A stretch of 61,834 nucleotides of DNA from Proteus faecis (GTDB lineage Bacteria > Pseudomonadota > Gammaproteobacteria > Enterobacterales > Enterobacteriaceae), in NCBI RefSeq assembly GCF_003144395.1, contig NZ_PENZ01000019.1, positions 1-61,834 of the forward strand. The letters are read 5' to 3'. Positions 28,459 to 37,028 of the stretch are shown here, in pieces (position 1 is the stretch's first letter; each line of letters starts with the position of its first letter). The position numbers and the translations under genes were made by a program. The notes beneath the pieces were generated by a model, which was not told the DNA's origin, searched no databases, and saw only the letters and a program-made list of their open reading frames with translations.

Positions 28459-29214
28459 TTAACTCAGTGATAGCAATTGGTTAGCTCGTTGTGCATTATC
28501 GTCAGCACTATGAATAACCTTCATTTGCATTTCGAAACGTCTAGCGTTTGCTATCATATCGACCATGGCTTCTGCTGGATTAACATTACTGCCTTCTAAC
28601 ACACCAGCTAACACCTTCACGCTATCATCTGCTGGTAATTCCTCACCCGCACGTGCAACGCCTTTCGGTGATAAATGGAATAAACCATCATCGCCACGAA
28701 TTAAATCGTTTTGCTCTGGTTTTACCATTTTCAAGCGACCAATTTGCCCCAACATTTTGGGTGGATCAGTCGGTACATGCGCGGTCACAATACCGTTATT
28801 GGCAATACTGACATTTGCTTGAGGAGGTACTTCAATCGCACCGTTATCCCCCATTAACAAACGTCCTTGTACCATCAACATGCCGTCAGCGTTACGTTGA
28901 ATATTCCCGTTTCGGGTATAGGCTTCGGTACCATCATCAAGCTGAACAGCCAAATAGCCGTTATCGCTTAACGCAACGTCCATTGATCTGCCGGTATAGT
29001 TCATCGTTCCTTGACTCTGATCGCTACCTGGCGTTGAGGCGACCGTTAATGTACGAGTCGGTAAGGTATCGCCATTGACAGGTACGGCTCGCATTGCACT
29101 AAGCTGCGCTTTGAATCCCGGCGTTGATGCGTTTGCTAAGTTGTTCGCCACGACAGCTTGATTTTCCATCGAGTGTCTGGCGCCGCCCATCGCGGTATAA
29201 ATCACATGATCCAT
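28459..29214 (-). CDS. flgF: Flagellar proximal rod protein FlgF
   Basis: The 251-residue proximal rod protein starts MDHVIYTAMGGARHSMENQ with VVANNLANASTPGFKAQL and ends with the MVDMIANARRFEMQMKVIH helix. Length matches E. coli (251). It lies between flgE and flgG in flgBCDEFGHIJ. The ribosome site is weak, so translation may depend on flgE. Confidence 0.97.
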   Translation of the reverse strand: MDHVIYTAMGGARHSMENQAVVANNLANASTPGFKAQLSAMRAVPVNGDTLPTRTLTVASTPGSDQSQGTMNYTGRSMDVALSDNGYLAVQLDDGTEAYTRNGNIQRNADGMLMVQGRLLMGDNGAIEVPPQANVSIANNGIVTAHVPTDPPKMLGQIGRLKMVKPEQNDLIRGDDGLFHLSPKGVARAGEELPADDSVKVLAGVLEGSNVNPAEAMVDMIANARRFEMQMKVIHSADDNAQRANQLLSLS

Positions 29215-29235
29215 AACAGATTATTTCCGGTTTTA

Positions 29236-30462
29236 TTAGCGCAAGCTAACCAGAGTCTGCAGGATCTGATCCTGAGTCTTAATGGTTTGTGCGTTTGATT
29301 GATAGTTACGTTGAGCAACGATCATGTTGACTAACTCTTGGCTCATATCCACGTTAGACGCTTCTAATGCGTTATTGGTTAATTTGCCGAAAACACCAGA
29401 GCCTGCAACCCCCACGATTGGTGAACCTGAAGCGTTAGTTTCAGACCACATATTGTCGCCTTGTGAGCTTAAACCGCCAGCGTTTGCAAAGTTAGCTAAT
29501 GCGATTTGACCAACCACTTGGCTTTGTTGGTTTGAGTAAGTCGCCATGATTGAACCATCTTGCTCAATACGGAAATTGGTGAATTCACCCGCTTGATAAC
29601 CATTTTGTGCTAATTTAGAGACACTTGATTCTGATACTTTCTGTTGAGTACTACCGGTAAAATCAAGTTCAATTTTGCTCGCAGCAGAACCATTCAAAGA
29701 GGCAATATCCATATCGGTTTTTGTATAACTTTCCAGCACACCCGCGTTGGTATATTTTAAAGTGCCTAAATCTTGGTGAGGCGTTGGCGCACCACCTACT
29801 GCCTTGGTTGACGTATCTTGTCCATAAACTTTCCATTCATTGTCATTTGTCTTTACAAAGAATAAGTTCAGATTATGTTCATTACCTAAGCTATCGTAAG
29901 TGGTAACGTTAGTACTAAAGTTATAAGTATCACTATCTTTAGGATCGAACGTTGTTTTAGCAGGTTTTTCTTCACCTGAGTTCAGGTTAACCGCCATATC
30001 AATTTTATTGGTTGCACTGGCATTCATCATATCGGTAGGGATCACGATAGGTGTTGGTGTTGCCCCTTTTTGAACCACGTTTTTACCATCAACTACCTGC
30101 ACGGGATAACCTGTGATACGCATACCTTGCATATTGGTCAGGAAACCATCTTTATTTTTTCCAAACTCACCATTACGTGAATAAAACACACCACCGTTTT
30201 GATCTTCAATACGGAAAAAACCACCGCCAGAAATTGCCACGTCAGTTGGGCGGTTAGTGGTTGTAATACTACCGTCTTTAAAGTTTTGGCTAATACCCGC
30301 AACTTTAACACCTAGACCAGCACCAGAGCCGGCGAAAACGTCAGCAAAAGAGACTGTTGCGCCTTTAAAACCGTAGGTTGCGGAGTTAGAAATATTGTTA
30401 CCGATAGTATCTAAGTTAGCGGCTGCTGCGTTTAAACCACTTACTGCTTGTGAAAAGGACAT
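29236..30462 (-). CDS. flgE: Flagellar hook protein FlgE
   Basis: The 408-residue hook subunit begins MSFSQAVSGLNAAAANLDTIG with NNISNSATYGFKGATVSFAD and ends with SQELVNMIVAQRNYQSNAQTIKTQDQILQ. Length is near E. coli FlgE (402). ATG follows TTGGAGGGCGC, a strong ribosome site suited to a high-copy product. FlgD, its cap, is encoded just upstream. Confidence 0.98.
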   Translation of the reverse strand: MSFSQAVSGLNAAAANLDTIGNNISNSATYGFKGATVSFADVFAGSGAGLGVKVAGISQNFKDGSITTTNRPTDVAISGGGFFRIEDQNGGVFYSRNGEFGKNKDGFLTNMQGMRITGYPVQVVDGKNVVQKGATPTPIVIPTDMMNASATNKIDMAVNLNSGEEKPAKTTFDPKDSDTYNFSTNVTTYDSLGNEHNLNLFFVKTNDNEWKVYGQDTSTKAVGGAPTPHQDLGTLKYTNAGVLESYTKTDMDIASLNGSAASKIELDFTGSTQQKVSESSVSKLAQNGYQAGEFTNFRIEQDGSIMATYSNQQSQVVGQIALANFANAGGLSSQGDNMWSETNASGSPIVGVAGSGVFGKLTNNALEASNVDMSQELVNMIVAQRNYQSNAQTIKTQDQILQTLVSLR

Positions 30463-30489
30463 GCGCCCTCCAAGTTGAATATGTGTTAG

Positions 30490-31320
30490 TTAAAGAACCT
30501 GACGAATTTCATCCAATGAAACGGTATTACCTAAGCCAACATCAAGGCGGGCACCACCATCCACCATGGACACACTATTCACCAGCGCATAATTCAGTGT
30601 CTTAACAGGGACCTGAGCATCATTAAGCGTGGCGTTAACGGTAAATTTATAGCTTCCTGTTGGAACAGGATTATCATCTTCATCAGTGCAATCCCAAGAG
30701 AAGTTATAAACATCCGGTAGCATCTTTTTGTCCATCTGGATTGTACGAACGGTAACACCACTCGCATTGGTGATGTTTATCGTAAGAGAATCGGTTGGAC
30801 TGAGTAATTCAAAACCAAAAGGTGTTGAAAAAAGGTGTTCATCGCTAGGCGTAGTTGGGTCAGTACCTTCTGATTTATACGCTCCCATTTGCTGGCGCGT
30901 TTTTTCATTTTGAGTATCAGGTGTTGGAATTGTGTCATCCCCGTTACCAGGTTTTTCAGTCTCACCTTTACCGTCGGTTGGCTGAAAGACAACAATTTTA
31001 TTCCCAGAGACCATGACACCATGGCCAACTAGAGAAGAAGCTCGCAATGCCTGACTTTGATCAATCTGACCAACAATGTTATTCACTGTTTTATTCAGTG
31101 TTTCAATGCCTTCAACGGTTGAAATTTGAGCTAACTGGGAGGTTAACTCATTATTTTGCATTGGATTTGTTGGGTCTTGGTTTTTCATCTGAGTGATGAG
31201 TAGTGTTAGGAAATTCCCTTTGATATCCTCGCTACCACTTTTTTTCGTATGGTATGAAGAAGGTGCATCCCCGATAATGGTATTATCATAAGGTTCATTC
31301 ATTGAGGCGGAAATACCCAC
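30490..31320 (-). CDS. flgD: Hook-capping protein FlgD
   Basis: The 276-residue hook cap and export-gate trigger. NFLTLLITQMKNQDPTNPMQ followed by NNELTSQLAQISTVEGIETLN (about 36-80) is the conserved N-terminal block; the C-terminal FlgD Ig-like and Tudor-like regions follow (WDCTDEDDNPVPTGSYKFTV). It starts at GTG 31320 after GGGAGAATAAATT. It is longer than E. coli FlgD (231), with a polar insert at about 114-165 rich in Gly, Asp, Pro and Thr (PTDGKGETEKPGNGDDTIP). Confidence 0.95.
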   Translation of the reverse strand: MGISASMNEPYDNTIIGDAPSSYHTKKSGSEDIKGNFLTLLITQMKNQDPTNPMQNNELTSQLAQISTVEGIETLNKTVNNIVGQIDQSQALRASSLVGHGVMVSGNKIVVFQPTDGKGETEKPGNGDDTIPTPDTQNEKTRQQMGAYKSEGTDPTTPSDEHLFSTPFGFELLSPTDSLTINITNASGVTVRTIQMDKKMLPDVYNFSWDCTDEDDNPVPTGSYKFTVNATLNDAQVPVKTLNYALVNSVSMVDGGARLDVGLGNTVSLDEIRQVL

Positions 31321-31332
31321 AATTTATTCTCC

Positions 31333-31737
31333 CTATTGACCTATCATCAGTGTTTTTTGCATCAGCGATTTTGCCGTGTTCATCACTTCGACGTTAGCTT
31401 GGTAGCTTCTTGAGGCAGAAATGGTGTTAATCATTTCACCCACGACATCAACATTCGGCATACGTACATACCCTTTTTCATCGGCAAAAGGATGTCCCGG
31501 CTGATATTCCATACGAAATGGAGCAGGATCATCCACCACTTCAGTGACACGAACACCACCAACCTCTTGGCCAGCAGGTGCATTGACCTGAAAAACAACC
31601 TGTTTTGCACGATAAGGTTCACCATCTGGGCCCGCAACACTGTCGGCATTTGCCATATTGCTGGCGCTTACGTTTAAACGTTGAGATTGCGCTGAAAGTG
31701 CTGAACCTGAAATATCAAAAATACTAAATAAAGACAT
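31333..31737 (-). CDS. flgC: Flagellar proximal rod protein FlgC
   Basis: The 134-residue rod protein begins [21 protein letters not shown] with [18 protein letters not shown], and ends with [35 protein letters not shown]. Length matches E. coli FlgC (134). It starts ten bases after flgB and has AAAGAG before the ATG. Confidence 0.98.
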   Translation of the reverse strand: MSLFSIFDISGSALSAQSQRLNVSASNMANADSVAGPDGEPYRAKQVVFQVNAPAGQEVGGVRVTEVVDDPAPFRMEYQPGHPFADEKGYVRMPNVDVVGEMINTISASRSYQANVEVMNTAKSLMQKTLMIGQ

Positions 31738-31747
31738 GCTCTTTACC

Positions 31748-32158
31748 CTACTGTTGCAATACAGCCATCATGCTTTTAACTTGCGAGTTAATAAATGTCA
31801 CATCAGCCTGATACTTAAGGCTATTGTCAGCAAAATTACTACGTTCCATATCCATATCCACGGTATTACCATCCATCGCCGTTTGATGAGGTACGCGATA
31901 GAGTAAGTCCGCTTCTAAGCGATAACCGGGTTTGATCGGGATATGGCGCTCTGATGTCATCGCCAATTGCATGCCATGACTACCAGTACGTCCGTTTTCA
32001 ATGGCTTTCTTCAATTCAGAAGCAAAATCAATATCACGAGCCTGAAAGCCTGGGGTATCTGCGTTAGCGATGTTCGCAGCGAGAATTTCTTGGCGTTTAT
32101 TGCGTATTGAGAGCGCTTCTTGTTGAAAATGAAACGTATTTTCTAATTTATCGAGCAT
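31748..32158 (-). CDS. flgB: Flagellar proximal rod protein FlgB
   Basis: The 136-residue first rod protein and first gene of flgBCDEFGHIJ. It starts [19 protein letters not shown] with [20 protein letters not shown], and ends with the polymerisation helix. ATG follows AAGGATAGAAG. It diverges from flgA; the 209-base gap should contain the class II FlhDC-dependent promoters of both operons, which I could not pin down. Confidence 0.97.
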   Translation of the reverse strand: MLDKLENTFHFQQEALSIRNKRQEILAANIANADTPGFQARDIDFASELKKAIENGRTGSHGMQLAMTSERHIPIKPGYRLEADLLYRVPHQTAMDGNTVDMDMERSNFADNSLKYQADVTFINSQVKSMMAVLQQ

Positions 32159-32367
32159 CTTCTATCCTTGGTGGCTAAGCCACTTACCTCAGCTGATAAA
32201 ACAATTTCAGTTGACAGAATAAACGCTCAAAAAAAAGATGATTGGAGGAATAGGCGTAAATTGGATTGCTATTTATGCGTTTAAGGCATGCAAAGTCGAT
32301 GTACACTGTTGTTGCTAAATAATGACAAACGCACAATTAGCATCAACTCTGTAAGGTGATACAAATT

Positions 32368-33024
32368 ATGTTAGTTAGAACTCTTATCGGTCTATTTTCT
32401 TTTTTCTTTATGGTGAATGTGAGTATCGCGAAATCACTCCCTGAAGAACTACAAGATTTCTTTGTCGCACTTCATCAACAAAGCGACAAAGTGACTGTGA
32501 GCGTTTTAACGCCAGAACAGAAATGGCCTATCTGCCAAACACAAGAGATCCAACGCCATGCGGGCTCTCGTAATTGGGGACGACTTTCAATCCCAATTCA
32601 GTGTGATAATCAGCGTCGCTTTATTCAAGTTGATGTGAGTGTAACGGGCAAATATTTAGTCGCCAAAAAAGACATCAATCGTGATGATGCGATTGAAACT
32701 GCATCAGTCAGCATGATAACAGGTGAATTAGAAAAGCAACCTTATGACGTATTACGTGATCCTACGTTAATTAAAAATGCCATTGCTATGCGCCAAATTT
32801 CTGCAGGAAAACCGATTACATCGACCATGATCCGTCGCCCTTGGGCTATTTTGGCAGGTCAAACCGTTACTGTTTTTGCACAAGGCGATCATTTTCAAAT
32901 TCGTTATGAAGGCAAAGCAATCAACAATGCTGTTGCCAATGAGACTATTCGAGTCAGAGTAAAATCGGGCCAAATAGTCACCGGCGAAGCACTTGAAAAC
33001 GGCTCAGTACGCATTCCTCTTTAA
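32368..33024 (+). CDS. flgA: P-ring assembly chaperone FlgA
   Basis: The 218-residue periplasmic chaperone for P-ring assembly. A signal peptide (about 1-22, ending VNVSIAKS) precedes two small domains, and the C-terminus has the SAF-like block RQISAGKPITSTMIRRPWAILAGQTVTVFAQG and IRVRVKSGQIVTGEALENGSV. ATG 32368 has AAGG 11 bases upstream; an in-frame GTG at 32356 is less likely. It diverges from flgB. A sigma-28-like element lies antisense within its first 45 bases. Confidence 0.95.
   Translation: MLVRTLIGLFSFFFMVNVSIAKSLPEELQDFFVALHQQSDKVTVSVLTPEQKWPICQTQEIQRHAGSRNWGRLSIPIQCDNQRRFIQVDVSVTGKYLVAKKDINRDDAIETASVSMITGELEKQPYDVLRDPTLIKNAIAMRQISAGKPITSTMIRRPWAILAGQTVTVFAQGDHFQIRYEGKAINNAVANETIRVRVKSGQIVTGEALENGSVRIPL
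32384..32410 (-). promoter_or_regulatory. Sigma-28-like element inside flgA pointing at flgB
   Basis: Minus-strand TAAA (32410-32407), exactly 15 bases, ACCGATAA (32391-32384), as good a match as the fliD promoter. It would start transcripts near 32377, giving flgB-J a leader of about 220 bases. flgB operons are normally class II, so this is either a chance match or a late FliA promoter. Confidence 0.35.
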
Positions 33025-33194
33025 TAGATGAAAAAACTGATAAGCAGAATAAGCCTATATTGGATTGTTTGTTAGACGTTTCAGTTATAGCAAGCCAAGG
33101 TAAACTCTCTTGCACTACATTTTTTACTCTAAATAATTTAAGTTTGTAGCCAACAACGCTACAGCTAAAAGTATGGCGAGTATAACAAGTAAAT

Positions 33195-33221
33195 TAAAGT
33201 TTTTGATTTCACAGCCGATAT
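33195..33221 (+). promoter_or_regulatory. Sigma-28 promoter of flgMN
   Basis: TAAA (33195-33198), 15 bases, GCCGATAT (33214-33221): one mismatch. It lies 90 bases before flgM in the 285-base flgA-flgM gap, so FliA would drive its own anti-sigma factor, as in Salmonella. Confidence 0.85.
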
Positions 33222-33310
33222 AAAGAACCAAGATGATAGGCGAAAACACATAGGTTGTTTTACAATGGCTTCATCTGACTATTAATTGATGCCTAACAAA
33301 GGATTTTCCT

Positions 33311-33610
33311 ATGAGTATTGAACGCGCAAATCCACTGCTTCCGATTAACGCAATTGCACAACGTAACCCAAGTGAAATCACGCAAGGCTCTCGTAAATCG
33401 GGAACAACTGAACAAAAAACTGCAACAGGCGACACATCTGTAAAACTGAGTGAAGCGCAGAAAAAACTTGTTCAACCTGGAAATAAAGACATTAACGTTG
33501 AGAAAGTTGCTCACTTAAAAGAAGCGATTGCCAACGGAACATTAACCATGGACAGCGGTAAAATTGCGGATGCTCTTTTCCGTGAAGCTGCTGAAAGCAT
33601 AACTCAATAA
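33311..33610 (+). CDS. flgM: Anti-sigma-28 factor FlgM
   Basis: The 99-residue protein holds FliA inactive until it is exported through the finished hook. The N-terminal half is polar and disordered (secretion signal); the C-terminal half has the FliA-binding helices: VKLSEAQKKLVQPGNKDINVEKVAHLKEAIANG and SGKIADALFREAAE. ATG follows AAGGATTTTCCT. Followed eight bases on by flgN. Confidence 0.97.
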   Translation: MSIERANPLLPINAIAQRNPSEITQGSRKSGTTEQKTATGDTSVKLSEAQKKLVQPGNKDINVEKVAHLKEAIANGTLTMDSGKIADALFREAAESITQ

Positions 33611-33617
33611 TATTTTA

Positions 33618-34064
33618 ATGATTATGATGGAAGAACTCCGCCAGACTTTAGATCTTCAATTATCACAGCTTAATACCATTGCGAGTATTTTACGTGCTGA
33701 ACAACAGTTATTATGCGCAGGTAATATTGATATCAATGCCCTACACGAAGTAACTGAACAGAAGAATTTTGTCTTGTCGGCTCTAGGTCATACAGACCAA
33801 CAGCGCCATACGCTAAGCCAACAAGCCGGTGTAGAAAAACCTTATGCAGGGTTGCCGTTCTTATCTGATTTATGGACACAGATAATAGACATCACGGCGG
33901 AGTTAAGATATCTAAATCAACATAACGGATTACTACTTGATCAACACATCTCTCGTAATAGTGATGCAATCCGTTTTTTGCAGAAGAACCACAGCCCAAC
34001 CCTTTATGGTTCTGATGGGCAAGCACAACGTTCAATATTAGCTGGGCGAAAAATCCAAGTATAA
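33618..34064 (+). CDS. flgN: Export chaperone FlgN for FlgK and FlgL
   Basis: The 148-residue, all-helical acidic chaperone for the hook-filament junction proteins. Support comes from position after flgM, length (138 in E. coli) and helical pattern (QLSQLNTIASILRAEQQLLCAGNID, then LRYLNQHNGLLLDQHISRN). Three ATGs at 33618, 33624 and 33627 are possible; none has a strong SD, suggesting coupling to flgM. It is the last flagellar gene before the TPS-domain cluster. Confidence 0.9.
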   Translation: MIMMEELRQTLDLQLSQLNTIASILRAEQQLLCAGNIDINALHEVTEQKNFVLSALGHTDQQRHTLSQQAGVEKPYAGLPFLSDLWTQIIDITAELRYLNQHNGLLLDQHISRNSDAIRFLQKNHSPTLYGSDGQAQRSILAGRKIQV

Positions 34065-34081
34065 AATTTAAAGAAAATAAC

Positions 34082-34122
34082 AGTCCTTGCATTATATCGA
34101 CATAATACAAGGACTATTTTAT
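34082..34122 (+). terminator. Intrinsic terminator of flgMN
   Basis: AGTCCTTG (34082-34089) pairs with CAAGGACT (34108-34115), extended inward by ATTAT/ATAAT with a bulge, followed by ATTTTAT. It starts 18 bases past the flgN stop. Confidence 0.85.
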
Positions 34123-34244
34123 GCAGCCTATTATTTTTACTTATATATAGTAACTATAAAATAAGCATTAAATTAATGTTACACGTTAAATCGATAGTAA
34201 TAATAAACATGATATTTTTATCATTAATTTTTAATTAGAGTCTA

Positions 34245-35504
34245 TTAAAGATTTTTATGGTTGATATTTTTATCTATAATAGTTGATGTACCTAATTGAA
34301 ATTTCGGTTGTCCCTTTAATCCTGCTAAACCTTTTCCTGTTAACTCTATTTTATCTTTTTCATAAAAACTCCCGTACATCCCTTCTAACACAACACTACC
34401 TTCCCCATGGATTTTACCACGAATACTTATACCCGTATTGGAGGTAACATCAAAATAGCTTTTATTCAACGTAATGTTATTCATATTTATATAATTAACA
34501 CGTGATATTAAATAGCTATTGTCGATAATATAATCGTTAAGTAACATCATATCTTGCGCATTAATAAATAAAGCACTATCTTTAACATAAAAAGATGATG
34601 TCTTACCACTATAATAAGTCTCTGAAATATCTAACCTTGATTTTTTTACATCATCATAAGATTTTTTATATAAATTTATATCTCTATTTAAATCTATAAT
34701 TGAACCATCTTCGTTAAACCATCCATTGACACTTGCATTTAAAGATAAAGTATCAATATGACCATGATGGCTAACCTTAGCATTATTCCCTCTTATTATT
34801 AAATACCGACTGTTTAACGTTGCCCAATCGGTTATTAACAAATCCCCTTTGCGATTATAATCATTTGAATAGTTAAGGTTAAATTTATCTAAACCAATAT
34901 CAAAACGGATGTATTTAGAATTAAAATCACCTTCACCCAACGCTACATTATTAGATATAATATTTATATATGCAGGTGAAATGTCTTTATAATGACGATT
35001 AATATGAGTAAACTCATTTCTAGGTAATTTATTAACAAAAGCAAAATTAACAGGTTTATCTGTTATAATAAATTCCTTAGAAAATTTCCCTACACTGCTA
35101 CCTGAAATTAACTTAATATTATCGATTCCTGAGAAAGAGCAATCATAACAAGAAATTCCATTAGGGTTGGCTATAATTACTGTCGCCTTTTTTCCTTGTA
35201 ACTCAAGATCACCACGCAACGCTGAATCTTCGTGAGAAATAACCTCATTAATAATTAATTCTGCTTTATCATTATCTAATGATAACCCATTATTATTAAC
35301 ATTAAAACGGTCGTAATAGATATGGGCTACATTATCTTGATTAGTGTTTATGATTTTAACTTGTGTTTTACCCATATCATCATTAATTGATACTTGTGCA
35401 TCAGATAATGAATTAGTATTTAAAACAACATCTTGAGTAGCATAACAAGATACTGAAACAAATACAGATAATAATGAAAGAGTAAATAGAGGGATTTTTT
35501 TCAT
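34245..35504 (-). CDS. Secreted TPS-domain protein (mini-TpsA), copy 3
   Basis: 419 residues. A signal peptide (about 1-22, ending SVSCYA) precedes a filamentous-haemagglutinin N-terminal domain: IYYDRFNVNNNGLSL (about 62-76), ELIINEVIS, then IIANPNGISCYDCSFSGI with N113-P114-N115-G116-I117 and the Cys119/Cys122 pair, as in ShlA/HpmA-type exoproteins. The rest (130-419) is Asn/Asp/Ser-rich and looks like beta-helix (repeated LFINAQDMMLLND-type strands). Classical TpsA proteins exceed 1000 residues; this stops after one domain and a short helix. I chose ATG 35504 (AAGGAA well spaced); ATG 35510 is too close. No TpsB transporter is in the window. The cargo role is unknown. Confidence 0.8.
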   Translation of the reverse strand: MKKIPLFTLSLLSVFVSVSCYATQDVVLNTNSLSDAQVSINDDMGKTQVKIINTNQDNVAHIYYDRFNVNNNGLSLDNDKAELIINEVISHEDSALRGDLELQGKKATVIIANPNGISCYDCSFSGIDNIKLISGSSVGKFSKEFIITDKPVNFAFVNKLPRNEFTHINRHYKDISPAYINIISNNVALGEGDFNSKYIRFDIGLDKFNLNYSNDYNRKGDLLITDWATLNSRYLIIRGNNAKVSHHGHIDTLSLNASVNGWFNEDGSIIDLNRDINLYKKSYDDVKKSRLDISETYYSGKTSSFYVKDSALFINAQDMMLLNDYIIDNSYLISRVNYINMNNITLNKSYFDVTSNTGISIRGKIHGEGSVVLEGMYGSFYEKDKIELTGKGLAGLKGQPKFQLGTSTIIDKNINHKNL

Positions 35505-35624
35505 AGCCATTTCCTTTGGTTTTAAAGTAATTATTATAATTAATATATAATCCGATTAATTTTAAAAACCATCCACATAAAAATATTCACATAAAATATT
35601 TTATAATAAAACATATGCAAACAA

Positions 35625-36848
35625 TTAATACTTAATAAGGATATTATCGCTATTTGTCGGATTAAACCTAATATTCGTACTATTTTGAATAAAAATTTTA
35701 TCAAGGGAATCAATAAAGAAAATTTCCCCATTGAGCATTACTCTTTTTTCAGCATCAATAACCATTAACGAGTTAATATTAAATGATTTGCTTTCGAAAG
35801 AATGAATATAATTACGTACATTAGCAGAAAATTTACTCTTCTCTAAACGTAGGGAACCCTCATTAAAAAAGTTACCTTTAGATAAATTAAAATGAACATT
35901 AGTCTTATAAATAGTTAATCTAGAATTTTTTTCATTATTGAATGTCTTAGCATTAAATATGGTATTTCTTTCTGAAAAATCAGTGTTACTATATTTCTCA
36001 TAAACATTTTTCAAAATGGAATCAATACGCCAATTTAATATATTTATTTCACCTGAATTAATTATTTTTCCCTTTGTATCTACAACTATCTCTCCCACAT
36101 TAAAAATACCATTATTTATAAAAACATTATTTCCAGCAGAATAAATAAATTTCTTTGCATTAATAATCGAGCCAAAATCTAATAACAATTTTCCTTTATG
36201 ATATTTTGAGGAGAATTTATTATACATATGGTAAATCTGCTTACCATTAATAATATTTAGTTTATTAGAAAACAACGTTAAATTTTCATTAAATTTAACA
36301 TCCTTAGAAATAATATTTATTTTATCAAAAATAAATTTATTCTTCTCAGCTTCCTCACCTGTACTAAACTCAATACTTCCTTTATTAGAAACTCGATACT
36401 TACCTATATTTAAGTTATCACTCCTGCCATTGATTAAAGTGACTGTTTCAATACCATTAAATGAACATCCTTGACAATGTATTCCATTAGGATTTGCAAT
36501 AACGATACTTACAGGGTTGCCATTAATAGATAGGTCACCTTTAAGCATTGTTTTATTTTTAGATGTCACTTCATTTATAATGGTTGTTACATATTGCTCT
36601 TTAGCGTTATTAAACACTACACCTTTTTCATCAACATTAAAGTCATTATAATAATTATGCGAAATCCCCCGAATATCATTTGTCTCAATATTAATTACAG
36701 CTTTTCCACTTTCATAATTAATAGAAAGTTTTTTTGCTTTATCATCATCTTTAACGATTAACATATCCGAAAAAGCTTGAGAGGAAAAAAATAGTGATGT
36801 TATAAATAAACCATGATAACAAAAACAAAGTATTTTTTTTAATTTCAT
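35625..36848 (-). CDS. Secreted TPS-domain protein (mini-TpsA), copy 2
   Basis: 407 residues with a signal peptide (about 1-27, ending SSQAFS) and the same TPS layout: NYYNDFNVDEKGVVFNN (about 65-81), IINEVTSKN, VIANPNGIHCQGCSFNGI with NPNGI at 119-123 and Cys125/Cys128. The region after residue 140 is lysine- and asparagine-rich with short alternating strands, suggesting a beta-helix (INNGIFNVGEIVVDTKGKI). It has diverged strongly from its two neighbours except around these motifs. The ribosome site is weak. It lies 180 bases after copy 1 and 120 before copy 3, all on the minus strand, consistent with one operon or three close genes. Low GC and position suggest lateral origin, which is inference. 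Confidence 0.8.
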   Translation of the reverse strand: MKLKKILCFCYHGLFITSLFFSSQAFSDMLIVKDDDKAKKLSINYESGKAVINIETNDIRGISHNYYNDFNVDEKGVVFNNAKEQYVTTIINEVTSKNKTMLKGDLSINGNPVSIVIANPNGIHCQGCSFNGIETVTLINGRSDNLNIGKYRVSNKGSIEFSTGEEAEKNKFIFDKINIISKDVKFNENLTLFSNKLNIINGKQIYHMYNKFSSKYHKGKLLLDFGSIINAKKFIYSAGNNVFINNGIFNVGEIVVDTKGKIINSGEINILNWRIDSILKNVYEKYSNTDFSERNTIFNAKTFNNEKNSRLTIYKTNVHFNLSKGNFFNEGSLRLEKSKFSANVRNYIHSFESKSFNINSLMVIDAEKRVMLNGEIFFIDSLDKIFIQNSTNIRFNPTNSDNILIKY

Positions 36849-37028
36849 TACTAAACTTAATTATATTATTTATTAGCAGAGATAATAAGAAGTATTTCAT
36901 AAAATACTTCTTGTTAAATTTATTATTTCTAGAAAACAAATATCAGCACATTAAAGAAATATATAATTCACCTAAATTAACACCTATATATTTTATATTT
37001 AAAATAAAAGCGTTATTTTTTACATTAA

